Assembly: GCA_040754815.1 (NCBI GenBank)
Contig: JBFMBX010000002.1
Coordinates: forward strand, 372,001-436,000
From: Bellilinea sp040754815
GTDB taxonomy: Bacteria > Chloroflexota > Anaerolineae > Anaerolineales > Anaerolineaceae
DNA: 64,000 nucleotides
Direction of reading: 5' to 3'
The position numbers were made by a program, and so were the translations under genes. Below, piece by piece: positions 16,022-24,625 of this stretch. The notes beneath the pieces were generated by a model. The model ran no database searches, was not told the DNA's origin, and saw only the letters and a list, made by a program, of their open reading frames with translations. Each line of letters opens with the position of its first letter. The stretch's first letter is position 1.

Positions 16022-16769
16022 TTGACACTCTCCAGGGAAGCAGTTCAAAACTTGCCAGTAGCAGAGCAGTTCCCACCACTGCCGCCGTTTCGGTTCGTAA
16101 AATCCGCCGGCCTAAACTAACCGGCAGCCAGCCAGCGCCAATGGCCTGCTGAACTTCATCCATTTCCCAGCCGCCTTCCGGACCTATCAACAACCCCGCC
16201 CGGCTGGAAGCATTCCCACCCTGCACTGCCCTGCTGATAAACCCTTGAGTTTCACCTTCCCACGCCATCAGCGCAATTTCAAATCGCTCCCTGAAGGAAA
16301 GAAAATCGCCCAGCGGTCTCGGTTCATCCAGCTGGGGTACAATTCCCCGTCCGGATTGTTCGGCGGCTTCCTGTAAAATCCGCCCCCAGCGCGGGTATTT
16401 ATCCAGCACTTGCTTTGGCTGCTGAACCAGACTGCGCCGGGTGATCAAGGGTACGATTCTGCTCACCCCCACTTCGGTGACTTTTTGAAGCGTCCACTCA
16501 AACTTTTCCCGTTGGGTTAAGGCAAGTCCCAGCGTGAGATGCAGGCAGGGTTCGCGTTCGTTTTTCTGCCAGCGCAGAATGATACCGTTTGCCTGTCGCG
16601 CAGAGAGCAAAGTCAGTTCAACCACTGCCTCATTGCCCGAACCGTCCAGCGCAATCACCTTACTGCCAGCAGTAAGCCGTAAAACCTGCGCCATTTGCCG
16701 GGCGCACTCCGGCGGAAATTGAACATTCTCCCCAATAAAGGCCGTCGGCGGGATAAAGAAACGGTGCAT
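16002..16769 (-). CDS. rsmE: 16S rRNA m3U1498 methyltransferase
   Basis: SPOUT-class methyltransferase that modifies N3 of U1498 near the decoding centre of the small subunit. The N-terminal PUA-like part starts MHRFFIPPTAFIGENVQF. The C-terminal trefoil knot has LLIGPEGGWEMDEVQQA and VSLGRRILRTETAAVVG, the RsmE SAM-binding signature. The 255-residue length is typical. It overlaps the downstream lipoprotein by 20 bases. Confidence 0.95.
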   Translation of the reverse strand: MHRFFIPPTAFIGENVQFPPECARQMAQVLRLTAGSKVIALDGSGNEAVVELTLLSARQANGIILRWQKNEREPCLHLTLGLALTQREKFEWTLQKVTEVGVSRIVPLITRRSLVQQPKQVLDKYPRWGRILQEAAEQSGRGIVPQLDEPRPLGDFLSFRERFEIALMAWEGETQGFISRAVQGGNASSRAGLLIGPEGGWEMDEVQQAIGAGWLPVSLGRRILRTETAAVVGTALLLASFELLPWRVSNESLDE

Positions 16770-16922
16770 GTTCCTATTGTACCTGATTGAACAGTTATTT
16801 TGAGCGCTACCTTTTCCAATTAATTTGAATGAAAAGTGTAATCCCTGCCTGATGTCATTTGTCCGTTGGGATTTGGCTTGAATTTCCTTAGAATCGAATC
16901 ATAATTTTTTGGAGATAGTGAA

Positions 16923-17726
16923 ATGAATCAAAATGAATTTAATTCCTCAAACCGCATGGAGATTTTAACCCGTCGCTGGTGGTTCCTGCTGATAATCGTT
17001 CTGATCAGTTTCTTTCCCTTATACTCCCAAAAACCCTATGACCCGCGCCAGACTTCGGCGGTGATCAGCAGCGTTTTGATTCAACCGCTGATCTATTCTC
17101 TGCCCGGACTTTTTCCACTTTTCAAACTCATTCCGCTTGTTTTAACCGTATGGGTCTTTTTGCAACCATTCAAGGCGCAGCGCTGGTTTGCCCTCTATGC
17201 TGCTGTCAACCTTCTTGGCATCGCCCTTTTCCAAAACAGTGCATTGACCGACCAGTACGGTCTGGTCATCATTACCGGCAATGTCATACTTTTTGGGGCA
17301 ATCGGCCTTGCCTGGCTTGCCGAAGCCTTCAGGCCCCTTTCCGATTTTTCTGCCCGTCCTCTGCCGCGCCGGGCGTTGATCGTTCTGCCGCTGATGCTAC
17401 TCGCTTTCTGGATGCCAGTTCAAGCCGCTACAATGCAGCTGAATCTCAATCCAATCCTGATTCTCACCAATGAGGCCGGATTGACAGGCTGCATGATGCT
17501 GCCCGTTTTTACCGGTCTGCTGGTGATCTTTTATCCACGCGTAAACCGTGTATTACTGCGCCTGAGTGGATTCATCGGCCTGTTGATTGCCCTGTTCAAC
17601 CTGCTGACCCATTTTGTCCTTGTTCCAGCCAACTTCTGGATGGGCATCCTGCATCTCCCCCTCTTCTTCATCTCGCTCATTGCTTTTATGTTATCCCTGC
17701 AGCGCACAAATCACCCGCCGGTTTGA
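16923..17726 (+). CDS. Uncharacterised multi-pass membrane protein
   Basis: A 267-residue protein with about seven or eight hydrophobic segments and short loops, without recognisable catalytic motifs. A ribosome binding site (GGAG at 16911-16914) precedes ATG 16923. TTGAAT (16878-16883) and CATAAT (16900-16905) spaced by 16 bases make a plausible promoter. It lies upstream of rsmG but 54 bases separate them. No family recognised. Confidence 0.72.
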   Translation: MNQNEFNSSNRMEILTRRWWFLLIIVLISFFPLYSQKPYDPRQTSAVISSVLIQPLIYSLPGLFPLFKLIPLVLTVWVFLQPFKAQRWFALYAAVNLLGIALFQNSALTDQYGLVIITGNVILFGAIGLAWLAEAFRPLSDFSARPLPRRALIVLPLMLLAFWMPVQAATMQLNLNPILILTNEAGLTGCMMLPVFTGLLVIFYPRVNRVLLRLSGFIGLLIALFNLLTHFVLVPANFWMGILHLPLFFISLIAFMLSLQRTNHPPV

Positions 17727-17780
17727 ATCTGCCCCGAAAATTAACCCAAGCCAACCTCCATCCGGTATAATTGCCGCGAT

Positions 17781-18494
17781 ATGGAAAAATGGGTCAAAGA
17801 CCTGAAATCACTGGTGGGGATTCAACTCTCTGCACGCCAGATCGCTGCCTTTCAGCACTACGAGAATGAATTGCTGGAATGGAACAGCCGCATGAATCTA
17901 ACCGCGATCCGCGACCGGGAAGGTATCCGCATCAAGCACTTCCTCGATTCGCTGAGCTGTATTCTCGCCTTTCGCGACCGCCCGCCCGAACGATTGATTG
18001 ACATCGGCACCGGCGCGGGCTTTCCGGGCATTCCCCTTAAGATCGTTTACCCCCGCATGAAATTGACGCTGGTCGAGTCGGTGGGTAAAAAACTGGAATT
18101 CTGCCGGCACATCGTTCAAACGCTTGAATTGGAAGATGTGACTCTGCTGCAGGCCCGCGCCGAAGCATTGGGACAGGACCGCGCTCACCGGGAAAAATAC
18201 GATTGGGCAGTGGCCCGTGCCGTAGCCAACCTGCCCGTTCTGGCCGAATATCTCCTGCCACTGGTAGCACTGGGGGGGAAAATGCTCGCCCAAAAAGGGG
18301 AAAGCGCCCACGCCGAAGCGGTAGCAGCCGAAAAAGCCATTCGCGTGCTGGGGGGTGAACTGCAGCAAATTTTGCCGGTGCTCGTGCCCGGCATTGCCGA
18401 AGAGCGTTATCTGGTGGTGGTCGAAAAAGTGGCTTCCACCCCGCCGGGATACCCGCGGCGGATTGGCCTGCCGGCCCGCCGCCCCATTCAATAA
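17781..18494 (+). CDS. rsmG: 16S rRNA m7G527 methyltransferase
   Basis: SAM-dependent methyltransferase (GidB) that makes m7G527 in the 530 loop of 16S rRNA; its loss gives low-level streptomycin resistance in several bacteria. N-terminal QIAAFQHYENELLEWNSRMNLTA and the SAM motif LIDIGTGAGFPGIPLKI are diagnostic. RDRAHREKYDWAVARAVANL follows. The C-terminus has an extra basic tail (PRRIGLPARRP), also normal. 237 aa. Convergent with recF, with a 1-base gap. Confidence 0.97.
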   Translation: MEKWVKDLKSLVGIQLSARQIAAFQHYENELLEWNSRMNLTAIRDREGIRIKHFLDSLSCILAFRDRPPERLIDIGTGAGFPGIPLKIVYPRMKLTLVESVGKKLEFCRHIVQTLELEDVTLLQARAEALGQDRAHREKYDWAVARAVANLPVLAEYLLPLVALGGKMLAQKGESAHAEAVAAEKAIRVLGGELQQILPVLVPGIAEERYLVVVEKVASTPPGYPRRIGLPARRPIQ

Positions 18495-18495
18495 A

Positions 18496-19707
18496 TCAGG
18501 CGGGCTGGTTAACCCGCTGGACACAGCCGGCCTGCACCTGCCAGACCGTACAGCGCCGCACAAAGGATTCGCTAAACAATTTTAAGTCGGTAGTGGTCAA
18601 CAAAGCCTGATCGCACTCCGCCAGCGCTTCCAGTAAATCCGCACGGCGCTGAACATCCAGTTCTGCCAGCGTCTCATCCAGCAGCAGTACCGGCCATTCG
18701 CCAATTTTTTCCCGCATCCAGGCCACTTCGGCCAGTTTTAACGCCATCAGTGCCGTGCGTACCTGTCCGCGCGAGCCAAAGTCACCCAGATCAACACTGT
18801 TGGCCGTAAAGCGCACTTCATCGCGGTGCGGGCCAATGGTGGTTACACCGCGTTGAATCTCCTCACCGCGCAGTTCGTGCAAACGGCTCAAAAAACCATC
18901 GCGAATTTGCTCCAGAGAGAAAGTACCGCGGTCAATGCTGGTTTCAATGGGCAGGCTGTACTGGTTGCGCGGCGCCGCCGGGTCATAGCCGGGCCGGTAA
19001 ACGAAGCGCAGCACTTCTTTCCCTTCGGTCAAGTGGTCATGAATTCGCGCCGAAAGACGCTCCAGTTCCCCCAAAGCCCGAATGCGCGCCTGAATCAGGA
19101 AGGCACCGCGCTGGGCGAGTAGAGTGTCCCAGTAGGTTAACTGGTCGGCATCTCCGCCTCGTTCGGCGAGTTGTTTGAGTAAGGCATTGCGCTGAGAAAG
19201 CACCTGCACATACTCGGTCAGGGCCTGAGCGTAGCCCGGCACAATTTGCGAGAGGGTCAGGTTCAGGTAACGGCGGCGTTCTTCCGGACCGCCTTCCAGA
19301 ATCTGAGTCATCTGCGGCAGGAAAAGCACCGCATTGAAACTGCCCATCGCTTCCTGCATGGTGCGCTTGACGCCGTCCATCAGAATTTCTTTACGCAGGC
19401 GTGAACCATTCGCACCCACTGCATCCTGAATCAGACGAATCTCCAAACGGTGTATCTTTCCGCCGCGTTCAAAATCCGCCACCAGCCGCGCAAACGGCAG
19501 ATTTTCCTCCTCCGCCATGAAATTAATCAACTGCCGGTCATGGGACGCATGAAAAGAGGTGAAGGCAGCCAGAAAGTAAACCGCTTCCAGAAGGGTCGTC
19601 TTGCCCTGAGCATTATCCCCCACTAAAAGCAGGATATGACGCGGCACCTCCATATCCAGACGGCTGAAGGCTCGAAAATTCGTGAGGGACAAATGGCGCA
19701 GATGCAT
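18496..19707 (-). CDS. recF: DNA replication and repair protein RecF
   Basis: SMC-like ATPase that helps load RecA at single-strand gaps. The Walker A motif is GDNAQGKTTLLEA, the signature helix lies near GSRGQVRTALMALKLAE, and the Walker B region is VLLLDETLAELD. The start is ATG 19707 (MHLRHLSLTNFRAF), as in other RecF proteins; an upstream in-frame start 25 codons out is not conserved. 403 aa, a normal length. It follows def by 32 bases on the same strand, so they may be co-transcribed. It is not next to dnaA/dnaN here. Confidence 0.96.
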   Translation of the reverse strand: MHLRHLSLTNFRAFSRLDMEVPRHILLLVGDNAQGKTTLLEAVYFLAAFTSFHASHDRQLINFMAEEENLPFARLVADFERGGKIHRLEIRLIQDAVGANGSRLRKEILMDGVKRTMQEAMGSFNAVLFLPQMTQILEGGPEERRRYLNLTLSQIVPGYAQALTEYVQVLSQRNALLKQLAERGGDADQLTYWDTLLAQRGAFLIQARIRALGELERLSARIHDHLTEGKEVLRFVYRPGYDPAAPRNQYSLPIETSIDRGTFSLEQIRDGFLSRLHELRGEEIQRGVTTIGPHRDEVRFTANSVDLGDFGSRGQVRTALMALKLAEVAWMREKIGEWPVLLLDETLAELDVQRRADLLEALAECDQALLTTTDLKLFSESFVRRCTVWQVQAGCVQRVNQPA

Positions 19708-19739
19708 GGGCGCTCTGGTCAAAAATCGGCAGAAGATGG

Positions 19740-20252
19740 CTAATCCAGCAGTGTGGCTTCTTCTTCCGGCGTTGGCTTCCACACTCGCGTGGCGCGGTCG
19801 GTGAAAAGAATTCCCTCCAGATGGTCAATTTCATGCTGAAAGATGCGGGCAAGCCAGCCTTTTGCTTTGATGCGCACCGGCTGCCCGCGCCGGTTTTGCC
19901 CGCGGATGACGACCTGCGAATAACGCTCCACCTCCCCCACCAATCCGGGAATAGACAGGCAGCCCTCTATACCCATTTCGGTTTCAGTGGATACTTTGAC
20001 AATTTCCGGATTAGCCACCACAAACAACTTCTTGGGTGCATCCTCGTCCTCATCGTTTTCAGCGTATTCCACCACAATTAACCGTTCGGAAATGCCCACT
20101 TGCGGAGCGGCCAAACCGACACCCGGTGCCTTCCGCATGGTTTCAACCATATCTTCAATCAACTTTTGCAAATCTGCATCGAACACCGTCACCTTGCGGG
20201 CTTTGCGGCGCAGCACTTCATCGGGAACGGTAACAATTTCACGAATTGCCAT
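19740..20252 (-). CDS. def: Peptide deformylase
   Basis: Fe/Zn enzyme that removes the formyl group from the initiator methionine of new proteins. All three family motifs are present: GVGLAAPQVG, EGCLSIPG (metal-ligand Cys) and HEIDHLEG (two metal-ligand His plus catalytic Glu). 170 aa, typical. An insertion of acidic residues (ENDEDEDAP) lies before the EGCLS motif. It lies upstream of recF on the same strand. Confidence 0.97.
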   Translation of the reverse strand: MAIREIVTVPDEVLRRKARKVTVFDADLQKLIEDMVETMRKAPGVGLAAPQVGISERLIVVEYAENDEDEDAPKKLFVVANPEIVKVSTETEMGIEGCLSIPGLVGEVERYSQVVIRGQNRRGQPVRIKAKGWLARIFQHEIDHLEGILFTDRATRVWKPTPEEEATLLD

Positions 20253-20300
20253 ATCCTTTTTACCTGACCCATAAAAATATTCGATAGCCTGTAAATTGTA

Positions 20301-21968
20301 CTACGAATTTTCGCCCAATCGTGTCGGATTTTTACCGTTACTTTTACCCTGCACCATGCGATGATACTCTTCGATCCAATCGGCCAGCTGTTCGTTGATA
20401 GAGGCTTCTGCCCGTTCTTCCTCCCGCTGCTTGAACTCCATGAAGCGCTGGAAAAGTTCACGTTGAACCTCGGAAGGTGCCATTACATTATTGAAAGTCA
20501 GGGTCGAATCACCCACGCGGATATACACCGTGCCAAAGTTCAAAATCAAACCGATGATTCCCAGTCGTTCAAAATCAATACTGAGGATATTCTTTAAAGG
20601 CGCAGTGCGTTTTTGCTCGGTACCCAACGGCTTTTTATACACATCAATAATCGTATCGCGGGTGATGATGTAGCGGTCATTACGCCAGTCCAGGTAGTTA
20701 TATAACAGCCAGAGCGTGGTAATCGGCAGGAACAAAACCCCAATCACCAGCCCAAGCACCGGCGGCAGAGAAAGAATGCCCAGAAAAATGGAAATCACCG
20801 ACAGAATCACCAGCAGGGTGAGGATTAATGGAATAATCGTCTTCTTCAACAGGATGAACCAGTGAGTTCGGTAGATGATGCTGCCATTCTCTTCCGTCCG
20901 CAGCATGAATAAATCCGAAAGGAATTGGGTCAATTTTCCACTTTTGACCACCGGCTTTACTTCCTGAGCAGGCGGCTGCGGGATAGGTTCATCGGCCCCC
21001 AGGTTGAGCCTTCGCCGGATGATTTGATCAATCGACTCGAGGCGAGCGCGTTTGCGGCTGGCTTTGGCTCTTTCGCGCATTTCATTGATCAGATTTACAA
21101 CCAGATAAGGCTGCGCAAGGCGGGAAAGGACCAGTTCACCGGTATAGGTGCGCACGATAATATCGCCATAACCGATGATACGGCCGATCTGATCGGTGCG
21201 CACATCATGCGCCAGCACGGCATCCAGCGGCACCTCCTGCCGGCTGTCATAAATGAGCAGAATTTTACGCAAGTAAGCAATCCGCCGGTTGGTCACCACC
21301 GAAAAGTCGTTGTAGAAATCCACCACCACCCACACCAGCCAGGCGACATTGACCAGCACTGCCAGCAGAAGCAGCCCCATGCCCAGCGCCGAGCCGCGAA
21401 AAAGCACCACATCCAGATATGAGGTTATGGCAATGGTCACAAAAGCCAGCAAAATCGGTAAAATCAGCCGCAAGATGAGAAAAAGGGGGTGATGGCGGGC
21501 AATGAAATGTACCACTTCGCGCGGCCCCCGCCACGGCATGCGGATTCGCATGGACAGGCGATAACTTTCGGCAACCAGCCGAAAGGCTGCAGCCACTTTG
21601 GGATATTGTTTCTTGATTTCGTCAATCAACTCGCCGTTGAAGCGCAGCACAATCACATTGGTTGCCGCAGTGGCGGTTGCCAGACGCGGCGGAGGCGTAT
21701 CGGCCAGCGCTTCTTCTCCAAAGTAATCCCCTTCGCCAAGAACGACTTTGATTTCTTCATCTTTGTCCTGACGAATCAACTCCACCCGGCCGTTTAGCAG
21801 AAAGAAGAAACTCTCCACCGGTGCGTCCTGTTCGAAAATCACCTGCTTTTCCTGATACAGAAACGCTTCGACCTTCCCTGCTATATCCTCAATTTGCTCC
21901 GGAGTCAGACTGATAAACAGGTGAGAGCCGCGCAATAGCTCAATTACTTCACTGCGATTAACCTGCAT
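20301..21968 (-). CDS. Cyclic-nucleotide-binding-domain membrane protein with two PH-like blocks
   Basis: A 555-residue protein with an N-terminal cNMP-binding/CRP-type domain (about 12-125, with GEGDYFGEEALADTPPPRLATATA as the phosphate-binding cassette). Two repeated modules follow, each a pair of transmembrane helices (about 162-215 and 378-430) and a bacterial PH-like domain. The modules are aligned by VTNRRIAYLRKI...VPLDAVLAHD and RYIITRDTIIDVYKK...APLKNILSID. PH-like blocks of this type occur in YdbS/YdbT-like membrane proteins. The combination suggests a membrane protein gated or tuned by a cyclic nucleotide. A disordered linker with PIPQPPAQEVKP lies between modules. Function unknown. 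It stands upstream of def with a 48-base gap. Confidence 0.8.
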   Translation of the reverse strand: MQVNRSEVIELLRGSHLFISLTPEQIEDIAGKVEAFLYQEKQVIFEQDAPVESFFFLLNGRVELIRQDKDEEIKVVLGEGDYFGEEALADTPPPRLATATAATNVIVLRFNGELIDEIKKQYPKVAAAFRLVAESYRLSMRIRMPWRGPREVVHFIARHHPLFLILRLILPILLAFVTIAITSYLDVVLFRGSALGMGLLLLAVLVNVAWLVWVVVDFYNDFSVVTNRRIAYLRKILLIYDSRQEVPLDAVLAHDVRTDQIGRIIGYGDIIVRTYTGELVLSRLAQPYLVVNLINEMRERAKASRKRARLESIDQIIRRRLNLGADEPIPQPPAQEVKPVVKSGKLTQFLSDLFMLRTEENGSIIYRTHWFILLKKTIIPLILTLLVILSVISIFLGILSLPPVLGLVIGVLFLPITTLWLLYNYLDWRNDRYIITRDTIIDVYKKPLGTEQKRTAPLKNILSIDFERLGIIGLILNFGTVYIRVGDSTLTFNNVMAPSEVQRELFQRFMEFKQREEERAEASINEQLADWIEEYHRMVQGKSNGKNPTRLGENS

Positions 21969-21991
21969 AAATTAAGTATATATGAAAAATG

Positions 21992-23701
21992 CTACTTTTT
22001 TCCCACCCTGTTTTGCTCCCTTTCGAAGATGCGCCGCAGAATGGCAATGCTGGTTGCGTAGGTGGAGTCCATGCCAAAGTATGAAAGTGTTCCCGCTCCC
22101 AAATTTTTGCCCTTGCTCAACGGCGTGTCGGAAGCATAATGCAGTATCCCTAAATCAAAAGGTATCTCATACAAATTGACAATTTCGTTAATGGGATGCC
22201 GTTTTGGACGGAACATTTCATAAACCGCAGAAAGATAAGGGCCGGCTTCCATTTCAATATCGGTGTACCCTTCGCGGTAAATCACATCCATAATGCGCGC
22301 GTTTTGTAAAAAGGTACCATACACGCTCACCGCTTTCTGATTATCCAGCACCGTGCCGTACAACAGGTAAGGCGCCACATGAGAAGCATTGAAGGCATTT
22401 TGAAACAAAAACGTGTTTTCGGAATGCTCATCCTGCACCACATTGGGTATCATCACATCCCCCAGCCGGCCGTTCAAAGTGGCCGCCTTGCCCATGATAT
22501 ACACCCCCAAAATCGGGTGTACATGCTCGGCAATTTTGACCAGCAAATTATAGGCCGCCACACCCAACGGATAATCAATATTTAAAATTAACGCATCACT
22601 GCGTTCCAGCCAGCCAAGCTCGCCGCGCCGAATGCGCGCATCCATGCGGGCAGGCACCAAACGGCGCAATTCGATGACCTGCGCTTCGACATCGAAATAA
22701 TGTTCGCTGGGAATACGCACAATCCCCAGATTCGCCTCGTCCATCGCCTGAGCGTGAAGCAAAGCGCGCCCCTCGCTGGTCTGTTGATACTTCTTCAGCA
22801 CATAGTAAAGGAAGTTTTCCTGACTGGATGGCACCTGTCCGTTGCAGATACTATCCCATTCGCGTTTCAAAGTCTCGTTTTCCTTGCGTTCCAGAAAACG
22901 CATCAATTCTTCGCGGTGCAGCAGGGCAAAACCGCTCAACAGGTTAACCAGCGAATGCGTGTTGCTGGAAACAAAATAAACCGGCCGGCTGCCCAACATC
23001 GGGCAGCACCGCTCGATATTATCCCACCATGCGCGGGTTGCCCGGCGGTAATCGGCCAGCGAACCGCTCAGCAGACGAACGCCAATCCGGCAGCGTTTGT
23101 GGGCAATCCGCTGCATGTTGGTGTAAAACTGACCGCCCCAAACCGTCCGCAGCCTTTCCAAATCTTCCACCGGCATTTCCAGCGTTTGAGCCAGTTCACG
23201 GAATCTGTTTTCATCTGAAGCGAGGGTGCGAGCATTCAGCGGCCTTTGCCAGCGTTGTAACAGATTATGCAGTTTATTCCATTCGATTTGATAGGCCGTC
23301 AGGGTGGGGATAATGTCATCAATATCCGAACGACTGGCAATATAACAGGCCAGCGTATCCTTGCCGTTAAAAAAACAACGCCGGCGGCGCGCTCTTGCCG
23401 AGACCGGCTGCCAGTTTTCAACCTGTTCATAACCATGCTGATGAAAAACACTGGCACTTTGTCCCAACACCACCGAGCGCACCTCGGTCATGCAATCCGG
23501 CAATCGCAAGGCGCTGTAAATCAGCGCGGATATGTCAGGCGTTGCCCGGCGTGCGTCCGGATGCAGGGAGGAATTGGTGGCCGCGTGAATTTCTTCCAGC
23601 GAGCGGATTTGTACCTCTGCCGATGTGCGCAGCAGGGAATAAATGGTACGTAAGTACAGGTCAATTTCTTCTGAAGCGGTACGGGGTACGGTTCTCTCCA
23701 T
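21992..23701 (-). CDS. Large conserved-looking protein of unknown function
   Basis: A 569-residue soluble protein with no signal peptide or membrane helix. I do not recognise a named family. The first half is helical and arginine-rich. The second half (from about residue 385) has alternating strand/helix segments, HPILGVYIMGKAATLNGRLGD, DIEMEAGPYLSAVYE and AGTLSYFGMDSTYATSIAIL. These recall nucleoside-phosphorylase-type folds, where a ME-E-type motif contacts ribose, but this is only a resemblance. It lies alone, 13 bases upstream (in transcription order) of nothing obvious: the hydrogenase protease ends 13 bases beyond its 5' end, on the same strand, so it may be the last cistron of the hydrogenase transcript. 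Confidence 0.7.
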   Translation of the reverse strand: MERTVPRTASEEIDLYLRTIYSLLRTSAEVQIRSLEEIHAATNSSLHPDARRATPDISALIYSALRLPDCMTEVRSVVLGQSASVFHQHGYEQVENWQPVSARARRRRCFFNGKDTLACYIASRSDIDDIIPTLTAYQIEWNKLHNLLQRWQRPLNARTLASDENRFRELAQTLEMPVEDLERLRTVWGGQFYTNMQRIAHKRCRIGVRLLSGSLADYRRATRAWWDNIERCCPMLGSRPVYFVSSNTHSLVNLLSGFALLHREELMRFLERKENETLKREWDSICNGQVPSSQENFLYYVLKKYQQTSEGRALLHAQAMDEANLGIVRIPSEHYFDVEAQVIELRRLVPARMDARIRRGELGWLERSDALILNIDYPLGVAAYNLLVKIAEHVHPILGVYIMGKAATLNGRLGDVMIPNVVQDEHSENTFLFQNAFNASHVAPYLLYGTVLDNQKAVSVYGTFLQNARIMDVIYREGYTDIEMEAGPYLSAVYEMFRPKRHPINEIVNLYEIPFDLGILHYASDTPLSKGKNLGAGTLSYFGMDSTYATSIAILRRIFEREQNRVGKK

Positions 23702-23714
23702 ACCCCAAATTTTA

Positions 23715-24200
23715 TCACGGGGTGTAAGAAAGAATTTGCCTCAAACCGCGTTTTATTTGAGAGATGGCCCGCCTGACCGGTTCGCTGAGCGGAGCATCGA
23801 ATTCCAGCGTTTGGGGCTGAATGCCCAACAAAAGCACCCGGCAGCCCAATTCCCGCTGCAGAAACGTGACCAGCACCGAGGGCGGCAGGGTGTGAGTGGA
23901 TGCGCTCAAGCCATCCAGTGCCTCCACAGCCAGCAGATGAACGCAGCCCGGTTCTTCACCCATCTCCGCGCTGTCAATCATCAACACCACATCAGGATGA
24001 AAGCGGCGCAGCGTTGCGGTGGTATTTTCCGGCGCTGTGCCGCCCTCAATCAGCAAGAGATGATCCGCCTGGCCGATTATTTTCCGCAGGGCGCGCACGA
24101 CAAGCACCCCGGCTGCATCATCTCCGTTGAATTCGTTGCCAATTCCCAGCACTGCAATCCTGAGCGCTGTGCTTTTTGACCCTTCTGCCGCTTCATTCAC
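23715..24200 (-). CDS. [NiFe]-hydrogenase maturation endopeptidase
   Basis: HycI/HyaD-family protease that trims the C-terminal tail of the hydrogenase large subunit after nickel insertion. The N-terminal IAVLGIGNEFNGDDAAGV contains the Glu and Asp that bind nickel in the family, and MIDSAEMGEEPG carries the second Asp. I prefer the GTG start at 24200, which overlaps the ferredoxin-subunit stop (TGTGAATGA). An ATG 22 codons upstream would force a 74-base overlap and a non-homologous N-terminus. 161 aa, a normal length. Its target is probably the large subunit encoded at 25561-26748, which has the DPCFSCNDR cleavage region. Last clear hydrogenase gene of the operon. Confidence 0.92.
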   Translation of the reverse strand: MNEAAEGSKSTALRIAVLGIGNEFNGDDAAGVLVVRALRKIIGQADHLLLIEGGTAPENTTATLRRFHPDVVLMIDSAEMGEEPGCVHLLAVEALDGLSASTHTLPPSVLVTFLQRELGCRVLLLGIQPQTLEFDAPLSEPVRRAISQIKRGLRQILSYTP

Positions 24201-24615
24201 ACGGAGGCTCAACAGGCTGCGCAGCTGCACGCTCCATGAGGAAGCGAATGTCTTCGTCCTTCCCATAATATACTTCCAGCGGCTGTCTGGCCGTCGCCGC
24301 CTGCTCCCATTCTTCGTCGCTCAACTCCAAACACTTAAACCGGCAGGAAACCACACACTGCGCGCAGTAAATGCAGCGGTCCTGATGATAGCGCATCACA
24401 AACCGCTTATTGACTTTATCAATCACAATCAATTCAATGGCGTTCGCCGGGCAATCCTTGACGCACAACTGACAGCCGGTGCACTTTTCCGGATCCCAGT
24501 GTAATTTACCCCGAAAACGCTCCGGCGCCGGATGGCGCTCGAAGGGATATTTCCGCGTGACCGGCTTTTTGAACAACGATTTAACCAAATCTTCGATCAT
24601 TGAACCTGTGCTCAT
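24193..24615 (-). CDS. Hydrogenase 4Fe-4S ferredoxin subunit (NuoI/EchF/MbhN type)
   Basis: Iron-sulfur subunit that carries electrons between the [NiFe] site and the electron partner (probably ferredoxin) in a membrane-bound group 4 hydrogenase. Two 4Fe-4S motifs are intact: Cys45, 48, 51, 55 (CTGCQLCVKDCP) and Cys81, 84, 87, 91 (CIYCAQCVVSCR). 140 aa, of which the C-terminal 40 residues are outside the core. It overlaps the maturation protease start and lies 10 bases after the NuoH-like gene. Confidence 0.95.
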   Translation of the reverse strand: MSTGSMIEDLVKSLFKKPVTRKYPFERHPAPERFRGKLHWDPEKCTGCQLCVKDCPANAIELIVIDKVNKRFVMRYHQDRCIYCAQCVVSCRFKCLELSDEEWEQAATARQPLEVYYGKDEDIRFLMERAAAQPVEPPCE

Positions 24616-24625
24616 TGCTTCACCC

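Noticed and set aside
24201..24266. ATG start for the hydrogenase maturation protease 22 codons upstream
   Set aside because: It would lie within the ferredoxin subunit gene, and the family core begins right after the GTG chosen.
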